Positions 1-5,966 are shown, numbered from the stretch's first letter. The stretch: DNA of 8,166 nucleotides from Thermaceae bacterium (GCA_015490435.1 WFXV01000051.1:1-8166), one strand, 5' to 3'. The notes: a model not told the origin generated them from the sequence alone. Numbers and translations: made by a program.

Positions 1-49
1 ACATGCTGCTTTCCGGCGAGCAGCCCGAGCCCGCCGGAAAGCAGCATGT
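1..49. repeat. Perfect 18-bp inverted repeat at the window edge
   Basis: Bases 1-18 (acatgctgctttccggcg) are the exact reverse complement of bases 32-49, with a 13-nt loop (19-31). It lies inside the coding frame of the truncated solenoid gene and begins at base 1. There is no T-tract, so it is not a terminator. A fold-back join at a contig end is a likely explanation; a genuine hairpin is the alternative. Confidence 0.9.
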
Positions 50-923
50 AAGCCCGGTGCTCGCTGGCCTCATCCCCCCGCCTTCGGGCCAGGACCCAGG
101 CGCGAAAGGCAGCGTCGTCGGCGAGCGTGCCGGACTCATCCGCGAGCTCGAGGTAGAGCTCCACCGCCCGATCCGCGTCCCGGGCCTCCAAAAGCCCGGC
201 GGCCTCGAACTGGCCCCGGGGGCCCGCCGCCAGGAGCACCGGGATCGCCTCCGCCACCCGGCCCATACGCGCGAGCAACCGCCCCTCTTCGAGCCGGTCG
301 CCGGCGCGCCGGAAGGCGGCGAGCGCCGCCCTCTCCCGCCCGAGTTGCAAAAGCGCCTTGCCCAATAAACCGGGCTCGGGCTCGAGGTAAAAAAGGGCTT
401 CCTCCGCCCGCCCGAGCCCGAGAAGCGCCCGGCCCTTCAAAAGGGGATCCCGGGCGAATGTGAGCGCCTCCCGGTAGCGGCGGGCGGCGAGCAGCCCCCG
501 CACCGCCTCCTGGCTTCCCTTCTGGGCGAGGCGGCGGAGCCCGGCGAGGGCCTCGGGCTTTAGTAACTCGGCCCGGTAAAGCCGGGCGGCCTCGTCCGCC
601 GCCCCCGCCTCCTCGAGCACGCGGGCGGCCCAGAGCCGGGTCCGCTCGCCCTCCTCCTCGAGCACAAACCGCGCCAACTTGCCCCGCTCGGCCGGCGAGA
701 GCCCCCGGTCCTCCGCGAGCGCCCGGGCGGCGACGACGGCGGCGTAGCTCCCCTCGCGAACGAGGGCCCGAAGGGCCTTGCGCTCGCCCGTGGCGAGCGC
801 CCGCGCGAGCCGGTCGCAGGGCGCGGGAAGCAGGGCGGCCGGCCCCTTGCCGGGCCGAAGGAGCACGAACCCCCCCGCCAAAAGGAGGCCAAGCCCGAGG
901 AGGGCCCACCGAACCGGGCGCAC
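1..923 (-). CDS. N-terminal part of an exported helical-repeat (TPR-like) protein, possibly a soluble lytic murein transglycosylase; cut by window edge
   Basis: An uninterrupted minus-strand frame of 307 codons runs from GTG at 923 off the left edge. GTG 923 is the first possible start, because an in-frame TAG lies four codons upstream (933-935). Residues about 6-22 are a hydrophobic segment (signal peptide or anchor) after MRPVRW. The rest is almost entirely Ala/Leu/Arg/Glu-rich short helices with TPR/Sel1-like pairs such as RYREALTFARDPLLKGRALL and LGRAEEALFYLEPEPGLLGK, which suggests an alpha-solenoid. Exported bacterial solenoids of this kind with a later SLT domain are soluble lytic transglycosylases, and the segment YMLLSGGLGLLAG recalls their repeat region, but no catalytic domain is visible here, so the enzyme call is inference. 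It could instead be a plain TPR scaffold. The last dozen visible codons fall in a perfect inverted repeat (1-49) and may not be genuine. Gene existence is well supported; function is weak. Confidence 0.6.
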   Translation of the reverse strand, partial: MRPVRWALLGLGLLLAGGFVLLRPGKGPAALLPAPCDRLARALATGERKALRALVREGSYAAVVAARALAEDRGLSPAERGKLARFVLEEEGERTRLWAARVLEEAGAADEAARLYRAELLKPEALAGLRRLAQKGSQEAVRGLLAARRYREALTFARDPLLKGRALLGLGRAEEALFYLEPEPGLLGKALLQLGRERAALAAFRRAGDRLEEGRLLARMGRVAEAIPVLLAAGPRGQFEAAGLLEARDADRAVELYLELADESGTLADDAAFRAWVLARRRGDEASEHRAYMLLSGGLGLLAGKQH

Positions 924-929
924 GCCCCC

Positions 930-935
930 ACCCTA
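930..935 (-). promoter_or_regulatory. Candidate leaderless-type -10 for the solenoid gene
   Basis: TAGGGT (TANNNT) lies 6 nt before the GTG at 923, similar to the spacing seen before the cueP and oxidase starts in this window. No convincing -35 is visible and the run GGTGGGG could alternatively act as a ribosome binding site. Weak call from position and pattern only. Confidence 0.3.
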
Positions 936-936
936 C

Positions 937-965
937 TGGACAAATCCCAGGACTCGGATTAGCAT
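937..965 (+). promoter_or_regulatory. Probable promoter of tRNA-Ala(CGC)
   Basis: TGGACA (937-942, five of six matches to TTGACA) and TAGCAT (960-965, four of six matches to TATAAT) are separated by 17 bp. Initiation about 7 nt after the -10 would start a few bases upstream of the mature tRNA 5' end at 980. It lies in the 56-bp gap shared with the divergent solenoid gene. Confidence 0.6.
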
Positions 966-979
966 AGGCTTTGCGGCGT

Positions 980-1055
980 GGGGCCGTGGCGCAGTTGGGA
1001 GCGCGCCTGAATCGCACTCAGGAGGTCAGGGGTTCAAATCCCCTCGGCTCCACCA
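980..1055 (+). tRNA. tRNA-Ala, anticodon CGC, with encoded CCA
   Basis: A complete 76-nt cloverleaf can be folded by eye. The acceptor stem GGGGCCG (980-986) pairs with CGGCTCC (1045-1051), including G3:U70, the main identity element of alanine tRNA. The D arm is GCGC/GCGC (989-992, 1001-1004). The anticodon stem CCTGA/TCAGG (1006-1010, 1018-1022) encloses the loop ATCGCAC, giving anticodon CGC (1013-1015), which reads GCG. The T arm AGGGG/CCCCT (1028-1032, 1040-1044) encloses TTCAAAT. A73 and CCA are encoded (1052-1055). It is the only plus-strand gene here and is convergent with the copper cluster. Confidence 0.98.
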
Positions 1056-1089
1056 AAAAGGGGCGGCGAAAGCCGCCCCCGCGCTTTTT
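1055..1089. terminator. Bidirectional intrinsic terminator between tRNA-Ala and the copper cluster
   Basis: An 8-bp stem GGGGCGGC/GCCGCCCC (1060-1067, 1072-1079) closes a GAAA tetraloop on the plus strand. On the minus strand it is followed at once by five T (complement of 1055-1059), a strong stop for the six-gene string whose last codon is at 1097. On the plus strand a TTTTT run (1085-1089) follows after CGCGC and could end the tRNA transcript. Confidence 0.9.
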
Positions 1090-1096
1090 CCCGACC

Positions 1097-1717
1097 TCAG
1101 TGGCCCTCTCTTTCCCCCAGGTAGACCCCGTGCCAGGTGTGCACCCACACCTCGCCGGTGTAAGCGTGCACCGAGAGCATCCCCTCGATCCCCTCGCGGC
1201 CGAAGTCGAAGGTGTAATAGCCGTCGAAGGCCTGCTCCGCCCGCACCCGGGCGCCGGGCAGGTAACCGGCGAGAAAGGCCTCGGCGAACTCCCGGGCAGC
1301 CGCGAGGTCGTAGCGGGGCGCGCCCAGGTACCGGCCCGCGCCGCGCCAGACCATGTTCGGGCCGGGCTCGGGAAAGACCACGCCGGAATAGCGATCGGCC
1401 ACGATCTCGGCGAGCCCTCGACCCTCGGCGTCCACCACCTGGGCGTAGAAGTTCTGGCTGAAGGGCATGACGTCGGCGACCCGGGCGCCCGGCCCAAAGC
1501 GGCGGGCGTAGGACTCGAGCCGGGCTTGGAGCACCTCGCCGGAAAGCGGGGTCGCTCCCGGCGGGTAGGCGCCCATCATCCCCATCATGCCCATGCCCGG
1601 GCCGACGGGTTCCCCGTAACCGGGCCCCATCATCCCGCCCTGCCCCACCACCCAGGCGAGACTCAAAGCCAAGACCAGGGCCGCCGCGATCGCTGCCGTC
1701 CGCGCTTTTCTTTTCAT
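1097..1717 (-). CDS. Exported Met-rich protein with PepSY-like C-terminal domain
   Basis: 206 residues. Residues 1-25 are a signal peptide (KRK, then a hydrophobic core to about 24). Residues 29-48 are a flexible Met/Gly segment with seven Met (M29, M30, M42, M44, M45, M47, M48), the kind of sequence that binds Cu(I) in periplasmic copper proteins. Residues about 133-198 look like a PepSY domain: a helix (DLAAAREFAEAFLAG), then strands containing FDGYYTFDFGREG and a closing MLSVHAYTGEVWVHTWHG with several His and Trp. Small PepSY-type proteins with a Met/Gly-rich leader occur beside copper and redox genes, but their role is unknown. ATG 1717 is preceded by AAGGAGG (1724-1730) with 6 nt spacing, and overlaps the rhodanese stop by 4 nt (ATGA). 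Last gene before the terminator. Copper binding is inferred from composition and context. Confidence 0.88.
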   Translation of the reverse strand: MKRKARTAAIAAALVLALSLAWVVGQGGMMGPGYGEPVGPGMGMMGMMGAYPPGATPLSGEVLQARLESYARRFGPGARVADVMPFSQNFYAQVVDAEGRGLAEIVADRYSGVVFPEPGPNMVWRGAGRYLGAPRYDLAAAREFAEAFLAGYLPGARVRAEQAFDGYYTFDFGREGIEGMLSVHAYTGEVWVHTWHGVYLGEREGH

Positions 1718-2145
1718 TGCTTTCCTCCTTCAAAAACGAGCGGGTACCCGGCGGCCTTCCAGGCGCGCATGCCGCCGGGTACGTCGTAGACCCGGGTGTA
1801 GCCGAGCCGGACCAAGGCCTCCACCGCCGCCCGACTCATCGCCCCGCTCCGGCAGTAGACGACCACCGGTCGGTCGCGTTCGGGGAGGAGCCGGGGCGCG
1901 TAAAGGGCCACCCGATCGTAGGGGAAGCCGAGATCGGTGCCCGGAATCTCCCCCTCGTAAGGAACGTGGACGTTGACCAACAGGAACCCGCGCTCCGGTG
2001 CCTCGAGCAGGGCCTTCAGGGTACGCACGTCGAGCGTCCCAAAGGACCCCGGGGGCACCTCGAGCAACCCCCCTCCCGCTCGGGATCGCGCGAGCCAGAA
2101 CGCACCCGCAGCCAGCAAGAGCCCCGCGAGGAAAACTGCCCTCAC
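1714..2145 (-). CDS. Membrane-anchored single-domain rhodanese-like protein
   Basis: 143 residues. Residues 2-19 form an N-terminal hydrophobic anchor or signal, so the domain should sit outside the cytoplasm. The rhodanese fold covers about 35-137: LLVNVHVPYEGEIPG (55-69) takes the place of the usual D-x-R strand and loop, VVVYCRSGAMSR (94-105) carries catalytic Cys98 in the six-residue loop CRSGAMS typical of sulfurtransferases, and YDVPGGMRAWKAAGYPL is the usual ending. Rhodaneses carry persulfide on this Cys; the physiological donor and acceptor are not visible here. The start is GTG 2145, chosen because GTGA overlaps the pspA stop by 4 nt and GGAGGTG lies just upstream. In this cluster it may handle sulfane sulfur or copper-damaged thiols at the membrane, which is inference. 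Confidence 0.93.
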   Translation of the reverse strand: MRAVFLAGLLLAAGAFWLARSRAGGGLLEVPPGSFGTLDVRTLKALLEAPERGFLLVNVHVPYEGEIPGTDLGFPYDRVALYAPRLLPERDRPVVVYCRSGAMSRAAVEALVRLGYTRVYDVPGGMRAWKAAGYPLVFEGGKQ

Positions 2146-2804
2146 CCCGCCACCTCCTTCCGCAGGGCCTCGAGCTCCGCCTCCACGGCGCGCGCCTCCT
2201 CCCAGGCGGAGAGCGCCGCCTGGGGTTCCTCCTCCGCCGCCAACGCGGAAAGCGCCCGCTCCCGGTCCCCCATCGCCTCGATCCGCTCGGCCATCGCCTC
2301 GAAGGCCTGGGTCGCGGGGTGCCCCAGGACCCGATCGTCCAAGGTCCGCACCGCCCTTGCCGCCCGGTAGGTCCGCTTCCGGGCGAGGAGCACCCGGCGC
2401 CTGCCCTCGGCCTCGGCGATCTTGGCGGAAAGCGCGGCAAGCTGCTCCCGCAGGCGGCGGGTAGCGGCCTCTTGCTCTTCAAGCTGGCGGCCGAGCTCGG
2501 CCGCCAGGGTCTCCGCCCGGACCGCCTCGCGAAGCGCTTCCCGGGCGAGGTCTTCCCGCCCCGCCGCCAGCGCCTCGCGGGCCCGGCTCCGAAAACCCTC
2601 GGCCATCTCGCGGTAGGCGCGCACCTCCCGCCCAAGCCGCGTCTTTTCCGCCATCGCCTCGGCCACCGCCCGGCGGGCCTCCCGGTAGGCCGCCTTCATG
2701 TCGAGGAGCGCCTGCTCGAGCACCTTTTCGGGGTCCTCGACCCGGGCAACGAGGTCGTTCAGATTCGCCCGGAGCAACCGGGCCACGCGATCGAAGAGCG
2801 TCAT
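2142..2804 (-). CDS. pspA: PspA/IM30 (Vipp1) family membrane-stress protein
   Basis: 220 residues, the usual PspA length. The protein opens with MTLFDRVARLLRANLNDLV, the amphipathic helix (about 1-20) with which this family binds stressed membranes, followed by VEDPEKVLEQALLDM, the conserved start of the coiled-coil hairpin. Helices continue to about 155 (AREALAAGREDLAREAL matches the family's hairpin tip) and a final helical part runs to the end. Family members are ESCRT-III relatives that polymerise on the inner membrane and preserve the proton barrier. No PspF, PspB or PspC is nearby; the gene is instead embedded in a copper cluster, overlapping its upstream neighbour by ATGA (2801-2804) and its downstream neighbour by GTGA. 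This suggests production when copper damages the membrane. Family call is confident; copper role is inferred. Confidence 0.93.
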   Translation of the reverse strand: MTLFDRVARLLRANLNDLVARVEDPEKVLEQALLDMKAAYREARRAVAEAMAEKTRLGREVRAYREMAEGFRSRAREALAAGREDLAREALREAVRAETLAAELGRQLEEQEAATRRLREQLAALSAKIAEAEGRRRVLLARKRTYRAARAVRTLDDRVLGHPATQAFEAMAERIEAMGDRERALSALAAEEEPQAALSAWEEARAVEAELEALRKEVAG

Positions 2805-3244
2805 TCCACGCCCCTTTCCGAAAGGCGCTCGGCGACCTCGGCCGCCCTGAGCGCGAGCTCGGCCTCGAGGGCGGCGCGGGCCGCTTCCGCCCGACGGAGC
2901 GCCGCCTCGGTGGTGGCCAGGGTCTCCTTTAGCGCGAGCTTTTCCGCGAAGAGGTCGCGGGCCTCGAGCCCGTCCCGGTCCAGGGCTTCCCCGATTCCGG
3001 CCTCGAGGGTGCGGAGCCGGGCGACGAGCCGCCCCCGATCCTCGCGAAGCGCGGAGATCCGGTTCTTGAGATCGATCAGGGCGCGCTCGAGCGCCGCCCG
3101 CTCGGAAGCGGCGCCGACCGTCCCGCCGGGAACCTCAGGGAGCCGGCCCCTTTGGGCCAGGTAGCTCTCGCGGTCGACCTCTCCCCGGGCGTAGGCGAGC
3201 GCGAGCCCGTCTTCCCTCTTCAAGCGACGGCCGTGGCAACCCAT
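2801..3244 (-). CDS. SHOCT-like plus coiled-coil protein, uncharacterised, possible PspA-like hairpin
   Basis: 147 residues, no signal peptide or membrane span. Residues about 10-33 (LKREDGLALAYARGEVDRES and on) resemble a SHOCT helix pair and share the motif YARGE[IV]D-x-E-[ST]-Y with the gene just upstream. Residues 48-143 are a long Ala/Leu/Glu/Arg heptad-rich coiled coil. Its section from EALDRDGLEARDLFAEKLAL through ETLATTEAALRRAEAA can be aligned by eye with the PspA neighbour's EALAAGREDLAREALREAV through ETLAAELGRQLEEQEAA, so it may be a shortened relative or partner of PspA. The start ATG 3244 lies 1 nt after the upstream stop, with GGAGG 6 nt before it. Its stop overlaps pspA by ATGA. 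Function unknown; a cytoplasmic PspA regulator or co-polymer is a guess. Confidence 0.85.
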   Translation of the reverse strand: MGCHGRRLKREDGLALAYARGEVDRESYLAQRGRLPEVPGGTVGAASERAALERALIDLKNRISALREDRGRLVARLRTLEAGIGEALDRDGLEARDLFAEKLALKETLATTEAALRRAEAARAALEAELALRAAEVAERLSERGVE

Positions 3245-3245
3245 C

Positions 3246-3455
3246 CTAGCCCTCCAGGTCCTGGATCAACCGGCGGTAGGTCTCGCCGTCGATCTCGCCG
3301 CGGGCGTAGCGCTCCCGCACCGCCTCCACCGCGCTTCGGGGCGGACCGGCAACGCGCCGCCGGTCCGGGCGCTCGGCAAAGAGCAGGTAAAGCCCGAGTA
3401 TCGGAACCAGAAGGAAAAACGCCATCCATAACCCGCCAAAGCCCATGCCCATCAC
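3246..3455 (-). CDS. Small membrane protein with C-terminal SHOCT domain
   Basis: 69 residues. MMGMGFGG is a Met/Gly leader, residues about 8-26 form one transmembrane helix (LWMAFFLLVPILGLYLLFA), a basic linker DRRR follows, and 41-68 is a SHOCT motif (AVEAVRERYARGEIDGETYR and on), the two-helix unit commonly found at the C-terminus of short membrane proteins. The N-terminal Met residues could touch metal but prove nothing. The start is GTG 3455, which makes a GTGA overlap with the DUF302 stop and lies 5 nt from a strong GGAGGTG (3461-3467). ATG 3452 is the next codon and equally possible. SHOCT domains are thought to mediate oligomerisation; no precise role is known. Confidence 0.88.
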   Translation of the reverse strand: MMGMGFGGLWMAFFLLVPILGLYLLFAERPDRRRVAGPPRSAVEAVRERYARGEIDGETYRRLIQDLEG

Positions 3456-3838
3456 ACCGTCACCTCCAACCGGCCGAGCGCGTCCTCTACCCGGCGCTTC
3501 ACTTCCTCCGCGAGCGCATCCTCCTCGACCCCGGCGGCGGCGAACGCCGCCTTGGGGTCGAGGATGAGGATCTCGACGCCCCCCTCGACCTCGCGCAGCA
3601 CCACCGCGCAGGGAAGCACGGTGCCGAGTTCGGGCGCCTTGTCGAGGGCCCGCTCGGCGAGCTCCGGCTGGCAGAAACCGAGCCGCAGATAAGGACGCAT
3701 CACCACCCCCCGCTTCTCCCTGAGCACGGCGTCGAAGGCGATCCGGGAGAGGAGCCCAAAGCCCTCCGCCTGGAAGGCCCCGACCAGCGCGGGCTCCACC
3801 TCCGCTACGCTTCCCTGGATCCGTATCCGGTGTACCAT
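3452..3838 (-). CDS. DUF302 domain protein
   Basis: 128 residues, a single DUF302 domain with no signal peptide or membrane span. The signature is YLRLGFCQPELAERAL (50-65) followed by LGTVLPCAVVLREVEGGVEI (71-90) and LILDPKAAF. It includes two Cys (C56, C77) in the positions usual for the family: C before P in 'CxPxLA' and the 'LPC' motif. DUF302 proteins are small alpha/beta proteins of unknown function often found near sulfur and metal genes. ATG 3838 is preceded by GGGAGGG. This is the first gene of the translationally coupled six-gene string, 73 bp after copB, with its own repeat box and promoter-like hexamer (3856-3888), so it may be separately regulated. Cys pair as a metal or persulfide site is inference. 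Confidence 0.92.
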   Translation of the reverse strand: MVHRIRIQGSVAEVEPALVGAFQAEGFGLLSRIAFDAVLREKRGVVMRPYLRLGFCQPELAERALDKAPELGTVLPCAVVLREVEGGVEILILDPKAAFAAAGVEEDALAEEVKRRVEDALGRLEVTV

Positions 3839-3855
3839 CTTTCCCTCCCGCTCCC

Positions 3856-3888
3856 AGGGAACCCCACTTCGGTAAAGCCCGCGTAAAG
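3856..3888 (-). promoter_or_regulatory. Direct-repeat box C and downstream hexamer, upstream of the DUF302 gene
   Basis: Minus-strand CTTTACG-CGGG-CTTTACC (3888-3871) gives two heptamers 11 bp apart. Nine nt later is TTCCCT (3861-3856), in the place of a -10 but a poor match to TATAAT. A ribosome binding site and ATG 3838 follow. The same box and spacing occur before cueP and the oxidase gene. Read as an activator site substituting for a -35. Confidence 0.6.
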
Positions 3889-3890
3889 GT

Positions 3891-3912
3891 ACCCCCGCCC
3901 GGTAGCGGGGGT
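3891..3912 (-). terminator. GC-rich hairpin directly after copB (partial terminator or operator-like palindrome)
   Basis: ACCCCCGC (3891-3898) pairs with GCGGGGGT (3905-3912), an 8-bp stem with a 6-nt loop starting at the copB stop codon. On the minus strand it is followed by ACCTTTACG, not a real T-run, so termination would be weak. It sits right before box C and could attenuate read-through or stabilise the upstream mRNA 3' end. The palindrome also loosely recalls CsoR operators. Confidence 0.45.
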
Positions 3913-5966
3913 CAGTCGAGCCGGAGGCGGCGGAGGGCGAGCGCGTTCAGCGCCACCGCCACCGTCGAGAGGCTCATGAAGAGCGCGCCCACCGCCGGCG
4001 GGAGCACGATCCCGAGCGGGTAGGCGGCGCCGGCGGCGAGGGGGATCGCCACCAGGTTGTAGCCGGTGGCCCAGAGCAGGTTCTCGATCATCTTGCGGTA
4101 GGTGGCCCGGGCGAGGAGGAGCAGCCGGGGCACGTCCTCGGGGTCGTCCTCCACCAGCACCACGTCCGCCGACTCGATGGCCACGTGGGTGCCCGCGCCG
4201 ATCGCCACCCCGAGGTCGGCCTCCACCAGCGCAGGAGCGTCGTTGATGCCGTCGCCGACGAAGGCGACCGGTCCGGCGGCCTTGAGCTCGCGCACGATCC
4301 GGGCCTTCTCTCCGGGCAGCACCCGGGCGTAAAAGCGCCGGATGCCGAGCTCGCCGGCCACCTCCCGTGCCACCGCCTCGGCATCGCCGGTGATCATCAC
4401 CGGCTCGACGCCGAGGGCCAAAAGGCGGGCCACCGCCCGCCGGGCCGAGGGCCGCACCCGGTCGGCCAGGGCGAAGACGGCGAGCACCCGTTCGTCGTCG
4501 AAGAGGACCACCGCGCTCATGCCCCGGCGGTCGGCCTCGGCGAGGGCGGCGGCAACCGGCCCGAGCTCGAGCCCGGCTTCCCTCGCCCACTCCGGCCGGC
4601 CCACCCGGTAGCGCCGGCCGGCGATCGCGCCCTCGACCCCCTGGCCGGGCACCGCCCGCACCTCCCGGGGCTTTGGCAGGCGAAGGTCCCTTTCCCGGGC
4701 GGCCGCGACCACCGCCTCGGCCAGGGGGTGGCGGCTTTGGACCTCGAGGGCGGCGGCGAGCGCCAGCGCCTCATCCGGATCCACCCCGGGGGCAGTCGCG
4801 AGCCGGGCGAGCGCGAAGTGCCCCTCGGTGAGGGTGCCGGTCTTGTCGAAGGCCACCACCCGTACCGCATGCGCCCGCTCGAAGGCCTCGCGGTTTCGGA
4901 TCAGCACCCCGTTTCGCGCCGCCAGCGCGGTGGCGTTCACGTTGACCAGGGGGATCGCGAGGCCCAGCGCGTGGGGGCAGGCGATCACCAGCGTGGTGAC
5001 CGCCATCGCCAGGGCAAAGTCGAGGGGCCGGCCCAGGGCCAGCCAGACCAAGAGCGCCGTTGCCGCCGCCGCCACGGCTAGGTAGAAGAGCGTCGCCGCC
5101 GCCCGGTCGGCAAGCCGCTGGTAGCGGCCGCGGCTGGCCTCGGCCTCGCGGACCAGCCGGAGGATCTGAAAAAGCGCGGTGGCCTCCCCCACCCGGACGA
5201 CCCGGACCCGGATCGCCCCCTCGTGGTTGATCGCCCCCGCCACCACCTCGTCGCCGGGCCCCTTGGGAACCGGGCGAGACTCACCGGTGAGGAAGGCCTC
5301 GTTGACGGTGGTCCGGCCCTCGAGCACCACCCCGTCGGCGGGGATCTGCTCGCCGGGGAGGACCCGCAACACGTCCCCCTCGCGGAGGGCGTTCGCGGGC
5401 ACGTCCCGGACCCCGCCCGCCTCCTCCCTGTGGGCGACGGTGGGAAGCAGCTCGGCCAGGGCCTCGAGCGCCCGCCGGGCCTGGCCGACGCTTTTCATCT
5501 CCAGCCAGTGGCCGAGGAGCATCACCACGATCAGGGTGGCGAGCTCCCAGTAGAACGGCCGCCCGGGAAGGCCCAGCGAGACCGCCAGGCTGTAGAGGTA
5601 GGCGACACTGATCGCCAGGGCGACGAGCGCCATCATCCCCGGCCGGCGGGCGCGGAACTCGGCGAGGGCGCCCCGGAGGAAGGGGGCCCCGCCGTAGAAG
5701 TAGAGGGCGGTGCCGAGCACCGGCCCCACCCAGGCCGCCCCCGCCGGGGGCGGGGGAAGGCCCAGCCAGGCCCGCACCTGCTCGGAGAAGAAGACCACCG
5801 GCAGGGCCAAAAGCAGGCTCAGCCAAAACCGCCGCCGGAAGACCTCGGGGTCGTGGCCCGCGTGGTCCCCGTGGTCCCCGCGGTGCCCGCGCCTCCCCCG
5901 GGCCATCTTGGGCGCCGATCCAGAATGCTCGTGTTCATGGTGCCCGTGTCCGTGGCGTTCCGGCAC
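3912..5966 (-). CDS. copB: CopB-type copper-exporting P1B-ATPase with His-rich N-terminus
   Basis: 684 residues, inner-membrane ATP-driven copper export. The first 38 residues hold ten His (H5 to H38) in place of CXXC metal-binding domains. Landmarks: actuator loop TGES (227-230), ion-path motif CPH (C330-H332) that separates CopB from CPC-type CopA pumps, phosphorylation site DKTGT (D374), nucleotide-binding SRHPLAEA with H413-P414, MITGD (524-528), GDGINDAP (571-578), TM7 GYN (N637) and TM8 MSLST (664-668) with N674. C330 is the only Cys in the protein. Eight membrane spans are expected, two before CPH being clear at about 48-61 and 82-93. The start GTG 5966 is the first start codon after the oxidase stop (6006), 39 nt away, so the two are probably co-transcribed. 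CopB enzymes have been associated with Cu(II), Cu(I) or Ag(I); the ion here cannot be fixed from sequence. Confidence 0.96.
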   Translation of the reverse strand: MPERHGHGHHEHEHSGSAPKMARGRRGHRGDHGDHAGHDPEVFRRRFWLSLLLALPVVFFSEQVRAWLGLPPPPAGAAWVGPVLGTALYFYGGAPFLRGALAEFRARRPGMMALVALAISVAYLYSLAVSLGLPGRPFYWELATLIVVMLLGHWLEMKSVGQARRALEALAELLPTVAHREEAGGVRDVPANALREGDVLRVLPGEQIPADGVVLEGRTTVNEAFLTGESRPVPKGPGDEVVAGAINHEGAIRVRVVRVGEATALFQILRLVREAEASRGRYQRLADRAAATLFYLAVAAAATALLVWLALGRPLDFALAMAVTTLVIACPHALGLAIPLVNVNATALAARNGVLIRNREAFERAHAVRVVAFDKTGTLTEGHFALARLATAPGVDPDEALALAAALEVQSRHPLAEAVVAAARERDLRLPKPREVRAVPGQGVEGAIAGRRYRVGRPEWAREAGLELGPVAAALAEADRRGMSAVVLFDDERVLAVFALADRVRPSARRAVARLLALGVEPVMITGDAEAVAREVAGELGIRRFYARVLPGEKARIVRELKAAGPVAFVGDGINDAPALVEADLGVAIGAGTHVAIESADVVLVEDDPEDVPRLLLLARATYRKMIENLLWATGYNLVAIPLAAGAAYPLGIVLPPAVGALFMSLSTVAVALNALALRRLRLD

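Noticed and set aside
136..1017. 293-codon minus-strand frame overlapping the solenoid gene and the tRNA
   Set aside because: Arg/Gly/Ala-rich out-of-frame reading that would start inside the tRNA; the frame from GTG 923 gives regular helical repeats and a signal-like start.
971..1789. Plus- and minus-strand reading frames running through the tRNA gene (ending or passing through peptides such as VEPRGFEPLTS and WWSRGDLNP)
   Set aside because: These peptides are the well-known false translations of tRNA sequence; the cloverleaf explains the DNA, and the frames overlap the real PepSY-like gene.
1998..3164. 388-codon plus-strand open frame opposite pspA, the coiled-coil gene and rhodanese
   Set aside because: Antisense shadow of GC-rich coding sequence: low-complexity Arg/Pro/Ala composition, no ribosome binding site, and the minus-strand genes have clear families and coupled starts.
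3375..3392. Another 7-4-7 match, CTTTACC-TGCT-CTTTGCC on the minus strand, inside the SHOCT membrane-protein gene
   Set aside because: It is fully explained by codons for Leu-Tyr-Leu-Leu-Phe-Ala, and no T-N4-T hexamer follows at 9 nt. It shows that the box alone can arise by chance, so the three intergenic copies rest on position and spacing as well.
3891..3912. CsoR operator
   Set aside because: Palindrome of C and G runs is suggestive, but no CsoR gene is in the window, and the position directly after the copB stop fits an RNA hairpin better. Kept only as a secondary possibility.
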